Shown here: in pieces, positions 15,433 through 23,397 of the stretch
Layout of the letters: each line of letters starts with the position of its first letter
Numbering within the stretch: position 1 is the stretch's first letter
The notes under the pieces: generated by a model
What the model was told of the DNA's origin: nothing
Databases searched by the model: none
What the model saw: the letters and a program-made list of their open reading frames with translations, nothing else
Translations under genes and position numbers: made by a program
DNA from: UBA2658 sp964617335
Lineage (GTDB): Bacteria > Bacillota > Clostridia > Oscillospirales > Oscillospiraceae
Assembly (NCBI GenBank): GCA_964617335.1
Contig: CAZTXG010000025.1
Coordinates: 1 to 25,770 of the forward strand
DNA: 25,770 bases
Direction of reading: 5' to 3'

Positions 15433-16747
15433 TTTTTGTGAAAAATATGATATGCTCCCGCAAAAGGGTCGAGTCCTTGTAGCAATATCCGGCGGCAAGG
15501 ACTCGATGTACCTTTTAGACAGGCTTTTGTCTATTGCCGTCCGGCGCTCTTTGGATGTGCAGGCTGCCCACTTTAACCACCAATTGCGGGGGAAGGATTC
15601 CGACGAAGATGAGAGCTTTGTTCGGGAATATTGCAAAAAAAAGGGGCTTACCTGTCATGTGGACAGGGGGGATGTTTCCGCCTTTGCCAAGGAAAACGGC
15701 CTTGGAACAGAGGAGGCCGCAAGGATTTTGCGCTATGAGTTTTTGGAAAAAACAGCGGATGAAATTGGAGCCGACAGGATTGCAACAGCCCACACAGCCA
15801 ACGATAACGCCGAAACCATGCTATTTAACCTTACAAGGGGCAGCGGTCTTCGGGGGCTTTGCGGCATTCCGCCGGTTCGCGGCAGGATAGTGCGCCCTAT
15901 CCTTACAGTCAGCTCCGAGGAAATTTTAAGGTATCTTGAGGAAAAAGGTATCCCCCATGTGGAGGACGAAACAAACACAGACGAGACCTTTTCCAGAAAT
16001 AAAATCCGCAGGCAGGTTGTGCCGCAGCTGCGGCAGCTAAATTCCGGTTTTGACAAGGCTTGTCTGCGCACAGCAGAGCTTTTAAGGCAGGATGAGGAGT
16101 TTTTGCGCTCCATGGCAGAGGATTTTATAGAGGAAAACTATAAAAACGGCGAAGTTTCCGCTTCTCTTCTCGCCAAACTTCCAAAGCCCATATCCTCAAG
16201 GGTTCTTGGTCTTATAACAAAGGGCGAAATTTCCGCCGTGCATATCGAGGCGGTTTTGAAGCTTGCCTCCGGTAAGGCTCAAAGGGCCTTTGGGGATATA
16301 CCAAAAATGCGGGTGGCAAGGCAAGGGGATAGGCTGATTTTTAACTACTCAAAGTCCCCTGTCCTTGAAGAAAAGACCCTTGAAATTGGGAAAAGTCTGA
16401 GACTTTCTGAGCCAGGGCTCGAAATCTTTTGCAGCTTTATTCCCAAATGCGAAGAAATTCATAATTCCTTTAAGATTTTTTCCTTTAAAAGTGCTAGTAT
16501 CTGTGGTAATATTACTGTCGGGCCACGGCTTGAGGGGGAAAAAATCCGACTTTCAGGCAGGGGCTGCACCAAAAGCCTTAAAAAGCTTTATTCCGAGGCG
16601 GATATGAGTCCTTTGGAAAAAGAGCTTAATCCGGTCTTTAGAGACGAAAAAGGGCCTATCGCCGTTTTTGGCTTTGGAATAGCCGAAAGATGCCTTCCGG
16701 AAAAAGGCGACGATATAATCAAAATTGAAATAAACAAAGAAATATAG
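15413..16747 (+). CDS. tilS: tRNA(Ile)-lysidine synthase TilS
   Basis: The 444-aa protein is an N-type ATP pyrophosphatase with PP-loop SGGKDS at 26-31, then HFNHQLRGKDSDED, TAHTANDNAETMLFNLTRG and GIPPVRG. RNKIRRQVVPQL follows, and the C-terminal TilS domain ends about residue 440. It converts C34 of the tRNA-Ile CAU anticodon to lysidine so that it reads AUA instead of AUG. Three in-frame ATGs lie close together (15413, 15416 and 15422) and none has a clear ribosome binding site, consistent with translational coupling to dnaB. tilS-hpt-ftsH is a widely conserved Firmicutes order. Confidence 0.95.
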   Translation: MMTMNIDFCEKYDMLPQKGRVLVAISGGKDSMYLLDRLLSIAVRRSLDVQAAHFNHQLRGKDSDEDESFVREYCKKKGLTCHVDRGDVSAFAKENGLGTEEAARILRYEFLEKTADEIGADRIATAHTANDNAETMLFNLTRGSGLRGLCGIPPVRGRIVRPILTVSSEEILRYLEEKGIPHVEDETNTDETFSRNKIRRQVVPQLRQLNSGFDKACLRTAELLRQDEEFLRSMAEDFIEENYKNGEVSASLLAKLPKPISSRVLGLITKGEISAVHIEAVLKLASGKAQRAFGDIPKMRVARQGDRLIFNYSKSPVLEEKTLEIGKSLRLSEPGLEIFCSFIPKCEEIHNSFKIFSFKSASICGNITVGPRLEGEKIRLSGRGCTKSLKKLYSEADMSPLEKELNPVFRDEKGPIAVFGFGIAERCLPEKGDDIIKIEINKEI

Positions 16748-16753
16748 TTTAAA
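16725..16753 (+). promoter_or_regulatory. Candidate promoter upstream of hpt
   Basis: TTGAAA (16725-16730), 17 nt and TTTAAA (16748-16753) straddle the tilS stop. The -10 matches only 4/6, so this is a weak call. Confidence 0.25.
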
Positions 16754-16788
16754 CCTAACTTGGGTATAGGGGTATTTCTTTGCTTAAA

Positions 16789-16845
16789 GCCGCTTTAGCG
16801 GCGATGAAGCGTGAAAAGACAGCGCTTCACACTTTTTGTTTTTGG
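16789..16845 (+). terminator. Terminator-like hairpins directly upstream of hpt
   Basis: A small stem GCCGC-TTTA-GCGGC (16789-16802) is followed by a second stem TGAAGCG/CGCTTCA (16805-16811 with 16823-16829, 11-nt loop). Its T-rich tail CACTTTTTGTTTTT runs into the hpt ribosome binding site (GGGAG, 16844-16848). It may end tilS transcripts partly or act as an attenuator for hpt-ftsH. Confidence 0.6.
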
Positions 16846-16857
16846 GAGAATATACAG

Positions 16858-17397
16858 ATGACAAACGACATACTAAAGGTGCTGCTGACCGAGGAGCAGC
16901 TGGAGAAAAGAGTTTCGGAGTTAGGACGGGAGATATCCGAAAAGTTCAAAGGTCAGGAGCCTCTTTTTATAGGTGTTCTAAAGGGCAGCTTTATTTTCAT
17001 GGCAGACCTTATCCGCCATGTGGATCTTAAATCCTCCATGGACTTTATGGCAGTGTCCTCTTACGGGGGAGGCACAAGCAGCAGCGGCTGTGTGAGAATT
17101 AACAAAGACTTAAACGAGGATATAACAGATAAACACATTATCGTTGTTGAAGATATTTTAGACAGCGGTGTAACCCTTAGTTATCTCTGGGGCTATCTTA
17201 TGAACAGAAACCCCGCTTCCATAACTCTTGTTACCTTGCTTGACAAGCCTGCAAGACGCAAAGCAAACATCTATGCCGATTATGTTGGCTTTGAGGTTCC
17301 CGATGAGTTTGTCGTCGGCTATGGGTTGGACTATTCCGAAAAATATCGGAACCTGCCTTTTGTAGGGGTTTTAAAGCCGGAGGTATATAGCAAATAA
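16858..17397 (+). CDS. hpt: Hypoxanthine phosphoribosyltransferase
   Basis: The 179-aa protein is a type I phosphoribosyltransferase. The PRPP-binding motif is VVEDILDSGVTL, the hood region LKGSFIFMADLIRHV, and the C-terminal part is VGYGLDYSEKYRNLPFVGVL. It salvages hypoxanthine (and usually guanine) to IMP/GMP. An in-frame TTG at 16780 would add 26 residues (MLKAALAAMKREK and so on) that are encoded by the hairpin region and are not family-like. ATG at 16858 has GGGAGA about 8 nt upstream and gives the standard length. It is followed 63 nt later by ftsH with no terminator. Confidence 0.95.
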   Translation: MTNDILKVLLTEEQLEKRVSELGREISEKFKGQEPLFIGVLKGSFIFMADLIRHVDLKSSMDFMAVSSYGGGTSSSGCVRINKDLNEDITDKHIIVVEDILDSGVTLSYLWGYLMNRNPASITLVTLLDKPARRKANIYADYVGFEVPDEFVVGYGLDYSEKYRNLPFVGVLKPEVYSK

Positions 17398-17460
17398 AAA
17401 AATCCGGCTTAGGCGGGATGCACAGCATACATAGTTTAAGGTAAAGGAAGTGATTTTAAC

Positions 17461-19506
17461 TTGAAGGAAAACCGAAATCAGGCAAGGGATGTTGGCTTTT
17501 ATGTTCTTATACTCGTGATTTTGCTTGCCACCATATTCACCATGACCTCTAAAGGCGACATTTCCCCCAATATAAAATATTCCCAGATACTTGAGCTGTT
17601 TGAAAATGAGCAGGTCGAGTCTTTCGGAACCACCGGAACCCAAATACAGCTTAAATTGCGAGAGCCCTTTGAGGGCAGCGAAATCATAGAAGCGGAGCTT
17701 GCCTCTGTTACATGGCTGCGTGAAAACTTGGGAGAACTTATAGAAGAACAGCGGGCCCGGGGCATTTTAACAGAGTATGACTATAAGCCCGCAAAGGAAC
17801 CCTCACCTTGGCTGTCAATTTTACCCTATTTTGGCGTTATTGTCCTTCTGGGAGTGTTCTGGTATATAATGATGAAAAACGCGGCCCGCGGAGCGGGGGG
17901 CGCCGGCGGAGCCATGAAATTTGGCAAGGCCCGTGTCCGCCTTGGAAGTGACGAAAAAAAGAAGGTTACCTTTGACGATGTGGCCGGTGCGGTGGAAGAA
18001 AAGGCCGAGCTTCAGGAGCTGGTGGAATTTCTTAAAAATCCGGCGGCTTACAGTGAAATGGGCGCTAGAATCCCCAAGGGAGTTTTACTTGTGGGGCCTC
18101 CGGGAACGGGTAAAACCCTTATAGCAAAGGCTGTTGCAGGTGAGGCCGGAGTGCAGTTTTTGTCTATCTCCGGTTCAGATTTTGTTGAGCTTTATGTGGG
18201 TGTGGGCGCTTCCCGTGTCCGTGATCTTTTTGAGCAGGCAAAGAAAACAGCCCCTGCCATTATATTTATAGACGAGCTTGACGCTGTCGGCCGTCAGAGA
18301 GGCAGCGGTCTTGGGGGCGGTCACGACGAGCGTGAGCAGACCTTAAACCAGCTTTTGGTTGAGATGGACGGCTTTGGAAACAATAACGGTGTTATTGTTA
18401 TTGCCGCCACAAACCGTGCGGATATTTTGGACAATGCCCTTTTGCGCCCCGGCCGTTTCGACCGCCAGGTTTATGTGGGCCTGCCGGATATCAGGGGCAG
18501 GGAAGCAATTTTGCGCGTCCACGCAAAAGGCAAACCCCTTGGCGACGATATTGACCTTAACAGCATTGCAAGGGGAACTCCCGGCTTTTCCGGTGCCGAC
18601 CTTGAAAACCTCTTAAACGAGGCGGCTCTTTTGGCTGTTCGTTTCAAGCGGCGCTTCATTGTGTCCGAGGACATGGAGGAGGCCATAAGAAAGGTTCGTT
18701 TAGGGCCTGAAAAAAAGAGCAAAATTATGTCCGAAAAAGCAAAAAAGCTTACGGCCTACCACGAGGCAGGCCATGCCGTTGCGGGAAAATTTTTGGAGCA
18801 TACACCTCCGGTGCATTATATAACCATCATCCCCAGAGGGCCTGCCGGCGGAGTTACCTATTTCCGTCCGGATGAGGACGAGGAAGATTTCGAGTCCCGC
18901 AGTGAGCTTTTTGAAAGCATTGTTGTCAGCCTTGGAGGAAGAACCGCTGAAAGGCTGTTTTTGGACGACATTTCCACAGGGGCCTCAAGCGACATACAGC
19001 ACGCCACAGAGCTTGCCCGTGCAATGGTTACCCGCTATGGCTTTTCCGAGAAGCTGGGGCCGATTTCCTTTGACAGCTCAGGGCACAGCATATTTATAGG
19101 CCGTGATTTCGGCCAGACGAAAAGCTATTCCGAGGAGACGGCAGCCCTTATTGACGAGGAAGTCAAGCGTATTTTTGATGAGGCGGGCGCCGTTTGCGAA
19201 AAGATTTTGACAGAGCACGGCGAGCTTCTCAAGGGTGTTGCCGAATACCTTCTGGAAAATGAAAGCATGGAGGCCGAGGATTTCCATTATTTCTGCGAGC
19301 ATGGTCATGTTCCAGAGAAAAAGGAAGAGCCTGAAAATAAGGACGGGGAGGACAAAGCCCTTCCTGAAGATAAGACCGTAGAGACTGCGGTTAAAAACGC
19401 TCAGGATGCCTTGAAGTTTGCCGACGATGCCCTTAAAAATGCTGAGGATGCGGTTAAGTCCGCAGAGGAAATTGCGGCAATGGCCGAGCCAAAAGAAGAA
19501 AAATAA
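17461..19506 (+). CDS. ftsH: ATP-dependent zinc metalloprotease FtsH
   Basis: The 681-aa membrane-anchored AAA+ protease has two membrane helices (11-29 and 117-138) flanking a small extracytoplasmic domain. Walker A is GPPGTGKT (212-219), Walker B IIFIDELDAVGRQR, with second-region-of-homology arginines in LLRPGRFDRQ. The zinc motif is HEAGH (434-438), and the third ligand is probably in DISTGASSDIQHATELA. FtsH degrades membrane and short-lived cytosolic proteins and in Bacillus is needed for sporulation. The start is TTG at 17461 with AAGGAAGTG upstream. The C-terminus has an unusual extension (about 619-681): a charged linker followed by four alanine-rich heptads (AQDALKF, ADDALKN, AEDAVKS, AEEIAAM). 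Confidence 0.96.
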   Translation: MKENRNQARDVGFYVLILVILLATIFTMTSKGDISPNIKYSQILELFENEQVESFGTTGTQIQLKLREPFEGSEIIEAELASVTWLRENLGELIEEQRARGILTEYDYKPAKEPSPWLSILPYFGVIVLLGVFWYIMMKNAARGAGGAGGAMKFGKARVRLGSDEKKKVTFDDVAGAVEEKAELQELVEFLKNPAAYSEMGARIPKGVLLVGPPGTGKTLIAKAVAGEAGVQFLSISGSDFVELYVGVGASRVRDLFEQAKKTAPAIIFIDELDAVGRQRGSGLGGGHDEREQTLNQLLVEMDGFGNNNGVIVIAATNRADILDNALLRPGRFDRQVYVGLPDIRGREAILRVHAKGKPLGDDIDLNSIARGTPGFSGADLENLLNEAALLAVRFKRRFIVSEDMEEAIRKVRLGPEKKSKIMSEKAKKLTAYHEAGHAVAGKFLEHTPPVHYITIIPRGPAGGVTYFRPDEDEEDFESRSELFESIVVSLGGRTAERLFLDDISTGASSDIQHATELARAMVTRYGFSEKLGPISFDSSGHSIFIGRDFGQTKSYSEETAALIDEEVKRIFDEAGAVCEKILTEHGELLKGVAEYLLENESMEAEDFHYFCEHGHVPEKKEEPENKDGEDKALPEDKTVETAVKNAQDALKFADDALKNAEDAVKSAEEIAAMAEPKEEK

Positions 19507-19508
19507 GT

Positions 19509-19534
19509 AAAAGGGCGGGTTCCCCCGCCCTTTT
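19509..19534 (+). terminator. Intrinsic terminator after ftsH
   Basis: A perfect 11-bp stem AAAAGGGCGGG/CCCGCCCTTTT (19509-19519 with 19524-19534) has a TTCC loop and ends in a T tract, 3 nt after the ftsH stop. Confidence 0.9.
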
Positions 19535-19577
19535 CCACGGAAATTAATATTATATTTATATAGAGAGGTCAGCACAT

Positions 19578-20675
19578 ATGAAGCTGGGAATAGTGGGTCT
19601 TCCAAACGTTGGGAAAAGCACCCTCTTTAACGCAATTACAAATGCCGGGGCTGAGAGCGCAAACTACCCTTTTTGCACCATTGAGCCTAATGTGGGCATG
19701 GTTACCGTTCCTGATGAGCGGCTGGATTTTTTGGCGGAGATGTACAGTCCGAAAAAATACACCCCTGCCGTTATTGAGTTTGTGGACATTGCGGGGCTTG
19801 TGAAGGGCGCTTCCAAAGGGGAGGGGCTTGGAAATAAGTTTTTAAGCAATATCCGCATGACGGACGCCATTATCCACGTTGTACGCTGCTTCGACGATGA
19901 AAATGTCATCCATGTGGAAGGGGGCTGCAACCCTGTTCGGGACATCGAAATTATAAACCTTGAACTGATTATCGCAGACATGGAAATGGTTCTTCGCCGC
20001 ATTGACAAGGCAAAAAAGGCCGCCAAAGGCGGGGAAAAAAGGTTTCTCCGCGAAGCAGAGCTTTTGGAAAGGCTTTATGAGCATCTGGACTCCGGAAAAT
20101 GTGCCAGAGCTTTTGAAGGCACGGCAGAGGAAATGGAAATCATAGGAGAAAGCGAGCTTTTAACCTTAAAACCCGTGATTTATGCGGCGAATTTAGACGA
20201 AACCGGCTTTGCAGCCGGTGCGGAGAAAAACGCCTATTACGTTCAGGTGGAAAAGCTTGCTGCTCAGGAAGGCTCACAGGTTTTGCCCATTTGTGCCAAG
20301 GTCGAGCAGGAAATTTCCGAGCTGGACGAGGAGGACAAGGCTCTTTTTATGGAGGAGCTTGGTATGACAAAATCGGGACTCCACCGGCTTATTAACTGCT
20401 CATACAGTCTTTTGGGACTTATAAGTTTTCTCACCTGCGGTCCGGACGAGTGCAGAGCCTGGACTATAAAAAAAGGAAGCAGGGCACCCCAGGCGGCAGG
20501 AAAAATTCATACGGATTTTGAGCGGGGCTTTATTAGAGCAGAGATTGTCGCCTTTGAGGACTTAAAGGCCTGCAAAACCATGGCTGCGGCAAAGGAAAAA
20601 GGTTTAGTTCGCTCAGAGGGCAAGGAATATGTCATGCAGGATGGGGATGTAACCCTGTTTCGGTTTAATGTGTAG
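19578..20675 (+). CDS. ychF: Ribosome-associated ATPase/GTPase YchF (OBG family)
   Basis: The 365-aa protein has the full YchF fold. G1 is GLPNVGKST (7-15), followed by NYPFCTIEPNVG and G3 DIAGLVKGASKGEGLGNKFL. An alpha-helical coiled-coil insertion (about 125-195) and a C-terminal TGS-like domain (LISFLTCGPDECRAWTI, then HTDFERGFIRAEIV) complete it. YchF/OLA1 proteins prefer ATP over GTP and associate with ribosomes; they are linked to stress response and translation. The start ATG at 19578 has AGAGAGG upstream. It is flanked by terminators and probably monocistronic. Length is typical. Confidence 0.96.
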   Translation: MKLGIVGLPNVGKSTLFNAITNAGAESANYPFCTIEPNVGMVTVPDERLDFLAEMYSPKKYTPAVIEFVDIAGLVKGASKGEGLGNKFLSNIRMTDAIIHVVRCFDDENVIHVEGGCNPVRDIEIINLELIIADMEMVLRRIDKAKKAAKGGEKRFLREAELLERLYEHLDSGKCARAFEGTAEEMEIIGESELLTLKPVIYAANLDETGFAAGAEKNAYYVQVEKLAAQEGSQVLPICAKVEQEISELDEEDKALFMEELGMTKSGLHRLINCSYSLLGLISFLTCGPDECRAWTIKKGSRAPQAAGKIHTDFERGFIRAEIVAFEDLKACKTMAAAKEKGLVRSEGKEYVMQDGDVTLFRFNV

Positions 20676-20700
20676 CTGATATATTGCAATAAAGGCGGCG

Positions 20701-20730
20701 AAGGACGAGGATTTTATTCCTCGTCCTTTT
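20701..20730. terminator. Bidirectional terminator between ychF and the small minus-strand gene
   Basis: A perfect 11-bp stem AAGGACGAGGA/TCCTCGTCCTT (20701-20711 with 20718-20728) has a 6-nt loop and a TTTT tail on the plus strand. Its right arm forms the last codons of the minus-strand 52-aa gene. Confidence 0.8.
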
Positions 20731-20872
20731 CGTTTATGTACTGTTCTTCGGTTTCTCTTTGGATCTGTTTTAATAAATCAGAGGCTTCACCGTAATTTCG
20801 CTTTTCGATTTGTTTAAGTGCGCCACTGATGCTGTTGAATAACTTGAAATACATATTTTCGTAATCAGCCAT
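20714..20872 (-). CDS. Small acidic hypothetical protein, 52 aa
   Basis: Reading the minus strand from ATG at 20872 gives MADYENMYFKLFNSISGALK followed by QIEKRNYGEASDLLKQIQRE and a tail TEEQYINEKDEE, then TAA at 20714-20716. It is soluble, mostly helical by composition, with an acidic end. GAGGT lies 8 nt before the start. A TATAAT box (20933-20938) and an operator-like palindrome lie upstream. It resembles from memory short MYFKLFN-type hypothetical proteins found in clostridial accessory regions, often near XRE regulators, but no function is known to me. It diverges from the XRE gene at 21009, which suggests that regulator controls it. Confidence 0.7.
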   Translation of the reverse strand: MADYENMYFKLFNSISGALKQIEKRNYGEASDLLKQIQRETEEQYINEKDEE

Positions 20873-20915
20873 TGGGCTACCTCGCATTTCTTTATTTAGT
20901 GTTTTACTTAGATGT

Positions 20916-20931
20916 GGACTAGAGCTAGTCC
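20916..20931. promoter_or_regulatory. Operator-like palindrome between the small gene and the XRE regulator
   Basis: A perfect inverted repeat GGACTAG-AG-CTAGTCC lies immediately downstream of the minus-strand TATAAT (20933-20938), over the expected transcription start of the 52-aa gene. This is a classic position for a repressor site. Confidence 0.65.
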
Positions 20932-20932
20932 C

Positions 20933-20961
20933 ATTATAACAAAATGTATCGCTAAAATAAA
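20933..20961 (-). promoter_or_regulatory. Sigma-A-type promoter for the 52-aa gene
   Basis: On the minus strand a perfect TATAAT (20933-20938) is preceded at 17 nt by TTTATT (20956-20961). The -35 is poor (3/6). Confidence 0.5.
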
Positions 20962-21008
20962 GAACAAAAGAACCGAAATTGGTTCAGATTATTTGTGAGG
21001 GTTCTGTG

Positions 21009-21248
21009 ATGAGAGAGCAAAAAATAAAGTCTGATAACGAAATTTCCATTGGAAAGAACATACGGGAAATCAGAACGGCAAAGAAAATTGGTCAGACGGA
21101 GCTTGTGCGCTTATTGGACTTGCGAGGGGTTACCATTACCCGTGAGTCCCTGGTGAAAATTGAGCGTGGCACACAACATATATATGCCTCTCAGCTAAAG
21201 GGAATTAAGGAAGTTTTACAGACAAGCTATGATAAACTTTTAAAATAG
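21009..21248 (+). CDS. XRE-family helix-turn-helix regulator
   Basis: The 79-aa protein is almost entirely one Cro/C1-type HTH domain: IGKNIREIRTAKKIGQTELVRLL (about 14-36), then GVTITRESLVKIERGTQH with the recognition helix around TRESLVKIE, and a last helix LKGIKEVLQTSYDKLL. Such single-domain regulators are common in prophages, conjugative elements and toxin-antitoxin-like pairs. The frame is open to a TTG at 20979, but ATG at 21009 has GTGAGGG 7 nt upstream and is the likely start; GTG at 21006 is an alternative. It diverges from the 52-aa gene across about 136 bp containing two inverted repeats. It probably regulates that gene and itself. No terminator is evident before the thrS promoter. 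Confidence 0.85.
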   Translation: MREQKIKSDNEISIGKNIREIRTAKKIGQTELVRLLDLRGVTITRESLVKIERGTQHIYASQLKGIKEVLQTSYDKLLK

Positions 21249-21271
21249 TATAGCGACATCCCCACCCCCTC

Positions 21272-21300
21272 TTGACAAATTCCCCAAAAGGGTCTAAACT
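21272..21300 (+). promoter_or_regulatory. Promoter of the T-box-thrS transcript
   Basis: A perfect TTGACA (21272-21277), a 17-nt spacer and TAAACT (21295-21300) precede the T-box leader. Confidence 0.6.
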
Positions 21301-21319
21301 GCCATATATAAATTAAAAG

Positions 21320-21565
21320 CATTGACGGAGACGGCGTATTTGCGCGGTTAAAGAGAGGGCGGCCCCGGCTGTAAGCTGCCCCGAAACGCAGATAAAACTG
21401 CCCACCACTCCCGAGCCAAAGCGCCCAATGTGCCATGTTTTGGCAGTAAGCGCTTTCGCTTTGCGCCCGTTACAGCGCTGCTAAGCGGCGGAAAACTTTT
21501 CCGCAAGCAGGGTGGAACCGTGTATAAAACTATACACCCCTGACATTTGTCAGGGGCGTTTTTTT
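21320..21565 (+). promoter_or_regulatory. T-box riboswitch (tRNA-Thr responsive) upstream of thrS
   Basis: The leader contains the T-box sequence AGGGTGGAACCGTG (21509-21522), preceded by a stem III-like hairpin GCGGAAA-ACT-TTTCCGC (inside 21488-21504). It contains a GA-rich kink-turn-like AGAGAGGG (21352-21359) on the 5' side of Stem I, and CCACCACTCCCGAGCC on the 3' side. I propose ACC at 21404-21406, followed by A, as the threonine specifier. The UGGN bulge has N = A, which predicts a U discriminator base on tRNA-Thr. The intrinsic terminator is CCCCTGAC-ATTT-GTCAGGGG (21537-21556) plus a run of T. Uncharged tRNA would stabilise the antiterminator and turn on thrS. The T-box motif is certain; the specifier is my best reading. 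Confidence 0.92.
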
Positions 21566-21567
21566 AT
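21537..21567 (+). terminator. T-box regulated terminator
   Basis: An 8-bp perfect stem (21537-21544 with 21549-21556) is followed by CG and a T tract. It is preceded by an extra hairpin GTGTATA-AAAC-TATACAC (21520-21537) that shares bases with the T-box motif. Confidence 0.85.
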
Positions 21568-21608
21568 TTTTAGCACAGCCATACTATATAGGACTAGGAG
21601 AAAATGAA

Positions 21609-23354
21609 ATGGACGAAAACCTTTACACCTTTGAAAACCCCGAATATAAACTTAAATACCGGCACACAACCTCCCACATTTTAGCCCATGCGGTCACAAG
21701 GCTTTTCCCCGGCACAAAACTTGCCATAGGCCCTGCCATAGAGGACGGTTTTTATTATGATTTTGACAGCGAAACTGTTTTCACTCCTGAGGTTTTGGAG
21801 AAGATTGAGGCGGAAATGCGCAAAATATGCAAGGAAAAGCTTCCTTTAGAGCGCTTTGAGCTATCTAGAGCCGAGGCTCTTGAATTTGTTAAAAACGAGC
21901 CTTATAAGATTGAGCTTATTGAGGACCTTCCCGAGGACGCGGCAATAAGCTTTTACAAGCAGGGGGATTTTACAGACCTTTGCGCAGGCCCCCATATGGA
22001 CAGCACCGGCAGGATTAAGGGCAATGCCCTAAAGCTTACAAGCTGCACCGGCGCCTACTGGCGGGGAGACTCCAAGCGAAAAATGCTCCAGAGGATTTAT
22101 GGAACCTGCTTTCCGAAAAAAGAGGAGCTAGACGCATATTTAGAGCGTCTTGAAGAGGCAAAGCGCCGTGACCACAGGAAAATCGGCCGTGAGCTGGGTC
22201 TTTATATGCTTACAGAGGAAGGCCCCGGCTTCCCCTTTTTCCTGCCCAAGGGCATGGTTTTGAAAAATGCCCTTATTGAATACTGGCGGGAGGTTCACAG
22301 GCGCTATGGCTATGTGGAAATTTCCACTCCAATAATGTTAAGCCGTAAGCTTTGGGAGCAAAGCGGTCACTGGGCACACTACAGCCAGAATATGTACTCC
22401 ACCGTCATTGACGAGGAGGATTTTGCCATAAAGCCCATGAACTGCCCCGGGGGAATGTTGGTTTATAAATCCGAGCCCCGTTCTTACCGTGACCTGCCTA
22501 TGCGTGTGGGTGAGCTTGGCCTTGTCCATCGCCACGAGCTTTCCGGAGCCCTCCACGGGCTTTTCCGTGTAAGATGCTTTACTCAAGATGATGCCCATCT
22601 TTTCATGACTTGGGATCAGATGAAGGACGAAATAAAAGATGTGGTCAGGCTTTTTGACGAGGTTTATTCACTCTTTGGGCTTAAATATGAAATAGAGCTT
22701 TCCACAATGCCCGAGGATCATATGGGCGACGAGAAAGACTGGGAGTTTGCTCAGGATACCTTGCGGCAGGTTATAACGGAAATGGGCAAAAGATTTACGG
22801 TTAACGAGGGCGACGGAGCATTTTACGGGCCAAAGCTGGACTTTCATCTGGAGGACAGCCTTGGACGTACCTGGCAGTGCGGCACTGTGCAGCTTGATAT
22901 GCAGCTTCCTGAGCGCTTTGAGCTGGAATACACAGGGGCAGATGGGGAAAAGCACCGTCCGGTTATGGTTCACCGTGTTGTTTTTGGCTCTATTGAGCGC
23001 TTTATCGGCGTTATAACAGAGCATTTTGCCGGCAATTTCCCCTGCTGGCTTGCCCCTGTTCAGGTTAAGGTGCTGCCTATAACAGACCGCAGCCGTGACT
23101 ATGCTCAGGAAATTTATGAAAAGCTTTTCGCCGCCGGAGTGAGAGTTGAAACTGACTATCGCAGCGAAAAACTTGGCTATAAAATTAGAGAAGCGCAAAT
23201 GCAGAAAATTCCCTATATGCTTGTAATCGGCGATAAAGAGGCCGAGGCAGGACTTGTGGCTGTCCGCACCCGCGGAGGGGCGGATGAAGGAACCATGACT
23301 CCCGAGGCATTTTTGGAAAAGATAAGCAAAGAAATTACAGAGCGCAGCCTTTAA
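21609..23354 (+). CDS. thrS: Threonyl-tRNA synthetase lacking the TGS domain
   Basis: The 581-aa class II synthetase charges tRNA-Thr. The editing domain starts almost at the N-terminus (RHTTSHILAHAV with His19 and His23; later FTDLCAGPH). The catalytic core follows with MNCPGGM (zinc ligand Cys279), motif 2 ELGLVHRHELSGALHGLFRV, and motif 3 HRVVFGSIERFIGV. The anticodon-binding domain ends at ITERSL. The usual N-terminal TGS domain of about 60 residues, present in the roughly 640-aa Escherichia coli enzyme, is missing. The start ATG at 21609 has AGGAG 8 nt upstream. I see no coding sequence for a TGS domain between the T-box terminator and this ATG. Zinc ligands and editing histidines are retained, so it should be active. 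Confidence 0.96.
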   Translation: MDENLYTFENPEYKLKYRHTTSHILAHAVTRLFPGTKLAIGPAIEDGFYYDFDSETVFTPEVLEKIEAEMRKICKEKLPLERFELSRAEALEFVKNEPYKIELIEDLPEDAAISFYKQGDFTDLCAGPHMDSTGRIKGNALKLTSCTGAYWRGDSKRKMLQRIYGTCFPKKEELDAYLERLEEAKRRDHRKIGRELGLYMLTEEGPGFPFFLPKGMVLKNALIEYWREVHRRYGYVEISTPIMLSRKLWEQSGHWAHYSQNMYSTVIDEEDFAIKPMNCPGGMLVYKSEPRSYRDLPMRVGELGLVHRHELSGALHGLFRVRCFTQDDAHLFMTWDQMKDEIKDVVRLFDEVYSLFGLKYEIELSTMPEDHMGDEKDWEFAQDTLRQVITEMGKRFTVNEGDGAFYGPKLDFHLEDSLGRTWQCGTVQLDMQLPERFELEYTGADGEKHRPVMVHRVVFGSIERFIGVITEHFAGNFPCWLAPVQVKVLPITDRSRDYAQEIYEKLFAAGVRVETDYRSEKLGYKIREAQMQKIPYMLVIGDKEAEAGLVAVRTRGGADEGTMTPEAFLEKISKEITERSL

Positions 23355-23397
23355 AAAAGAAAATCAAATTTTTCCACGGCAGTAAAACCGAATAATA

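Noticed and set aside
17445..17463. Near-identical start regions (GGAAGTGATTTT then TTGAAGG) of ftsH and the nucleotidyltransferase gene
   Set aside because: Probably convergence on a standard ribosome binding site with a TTG start; the similarity does not extend further.
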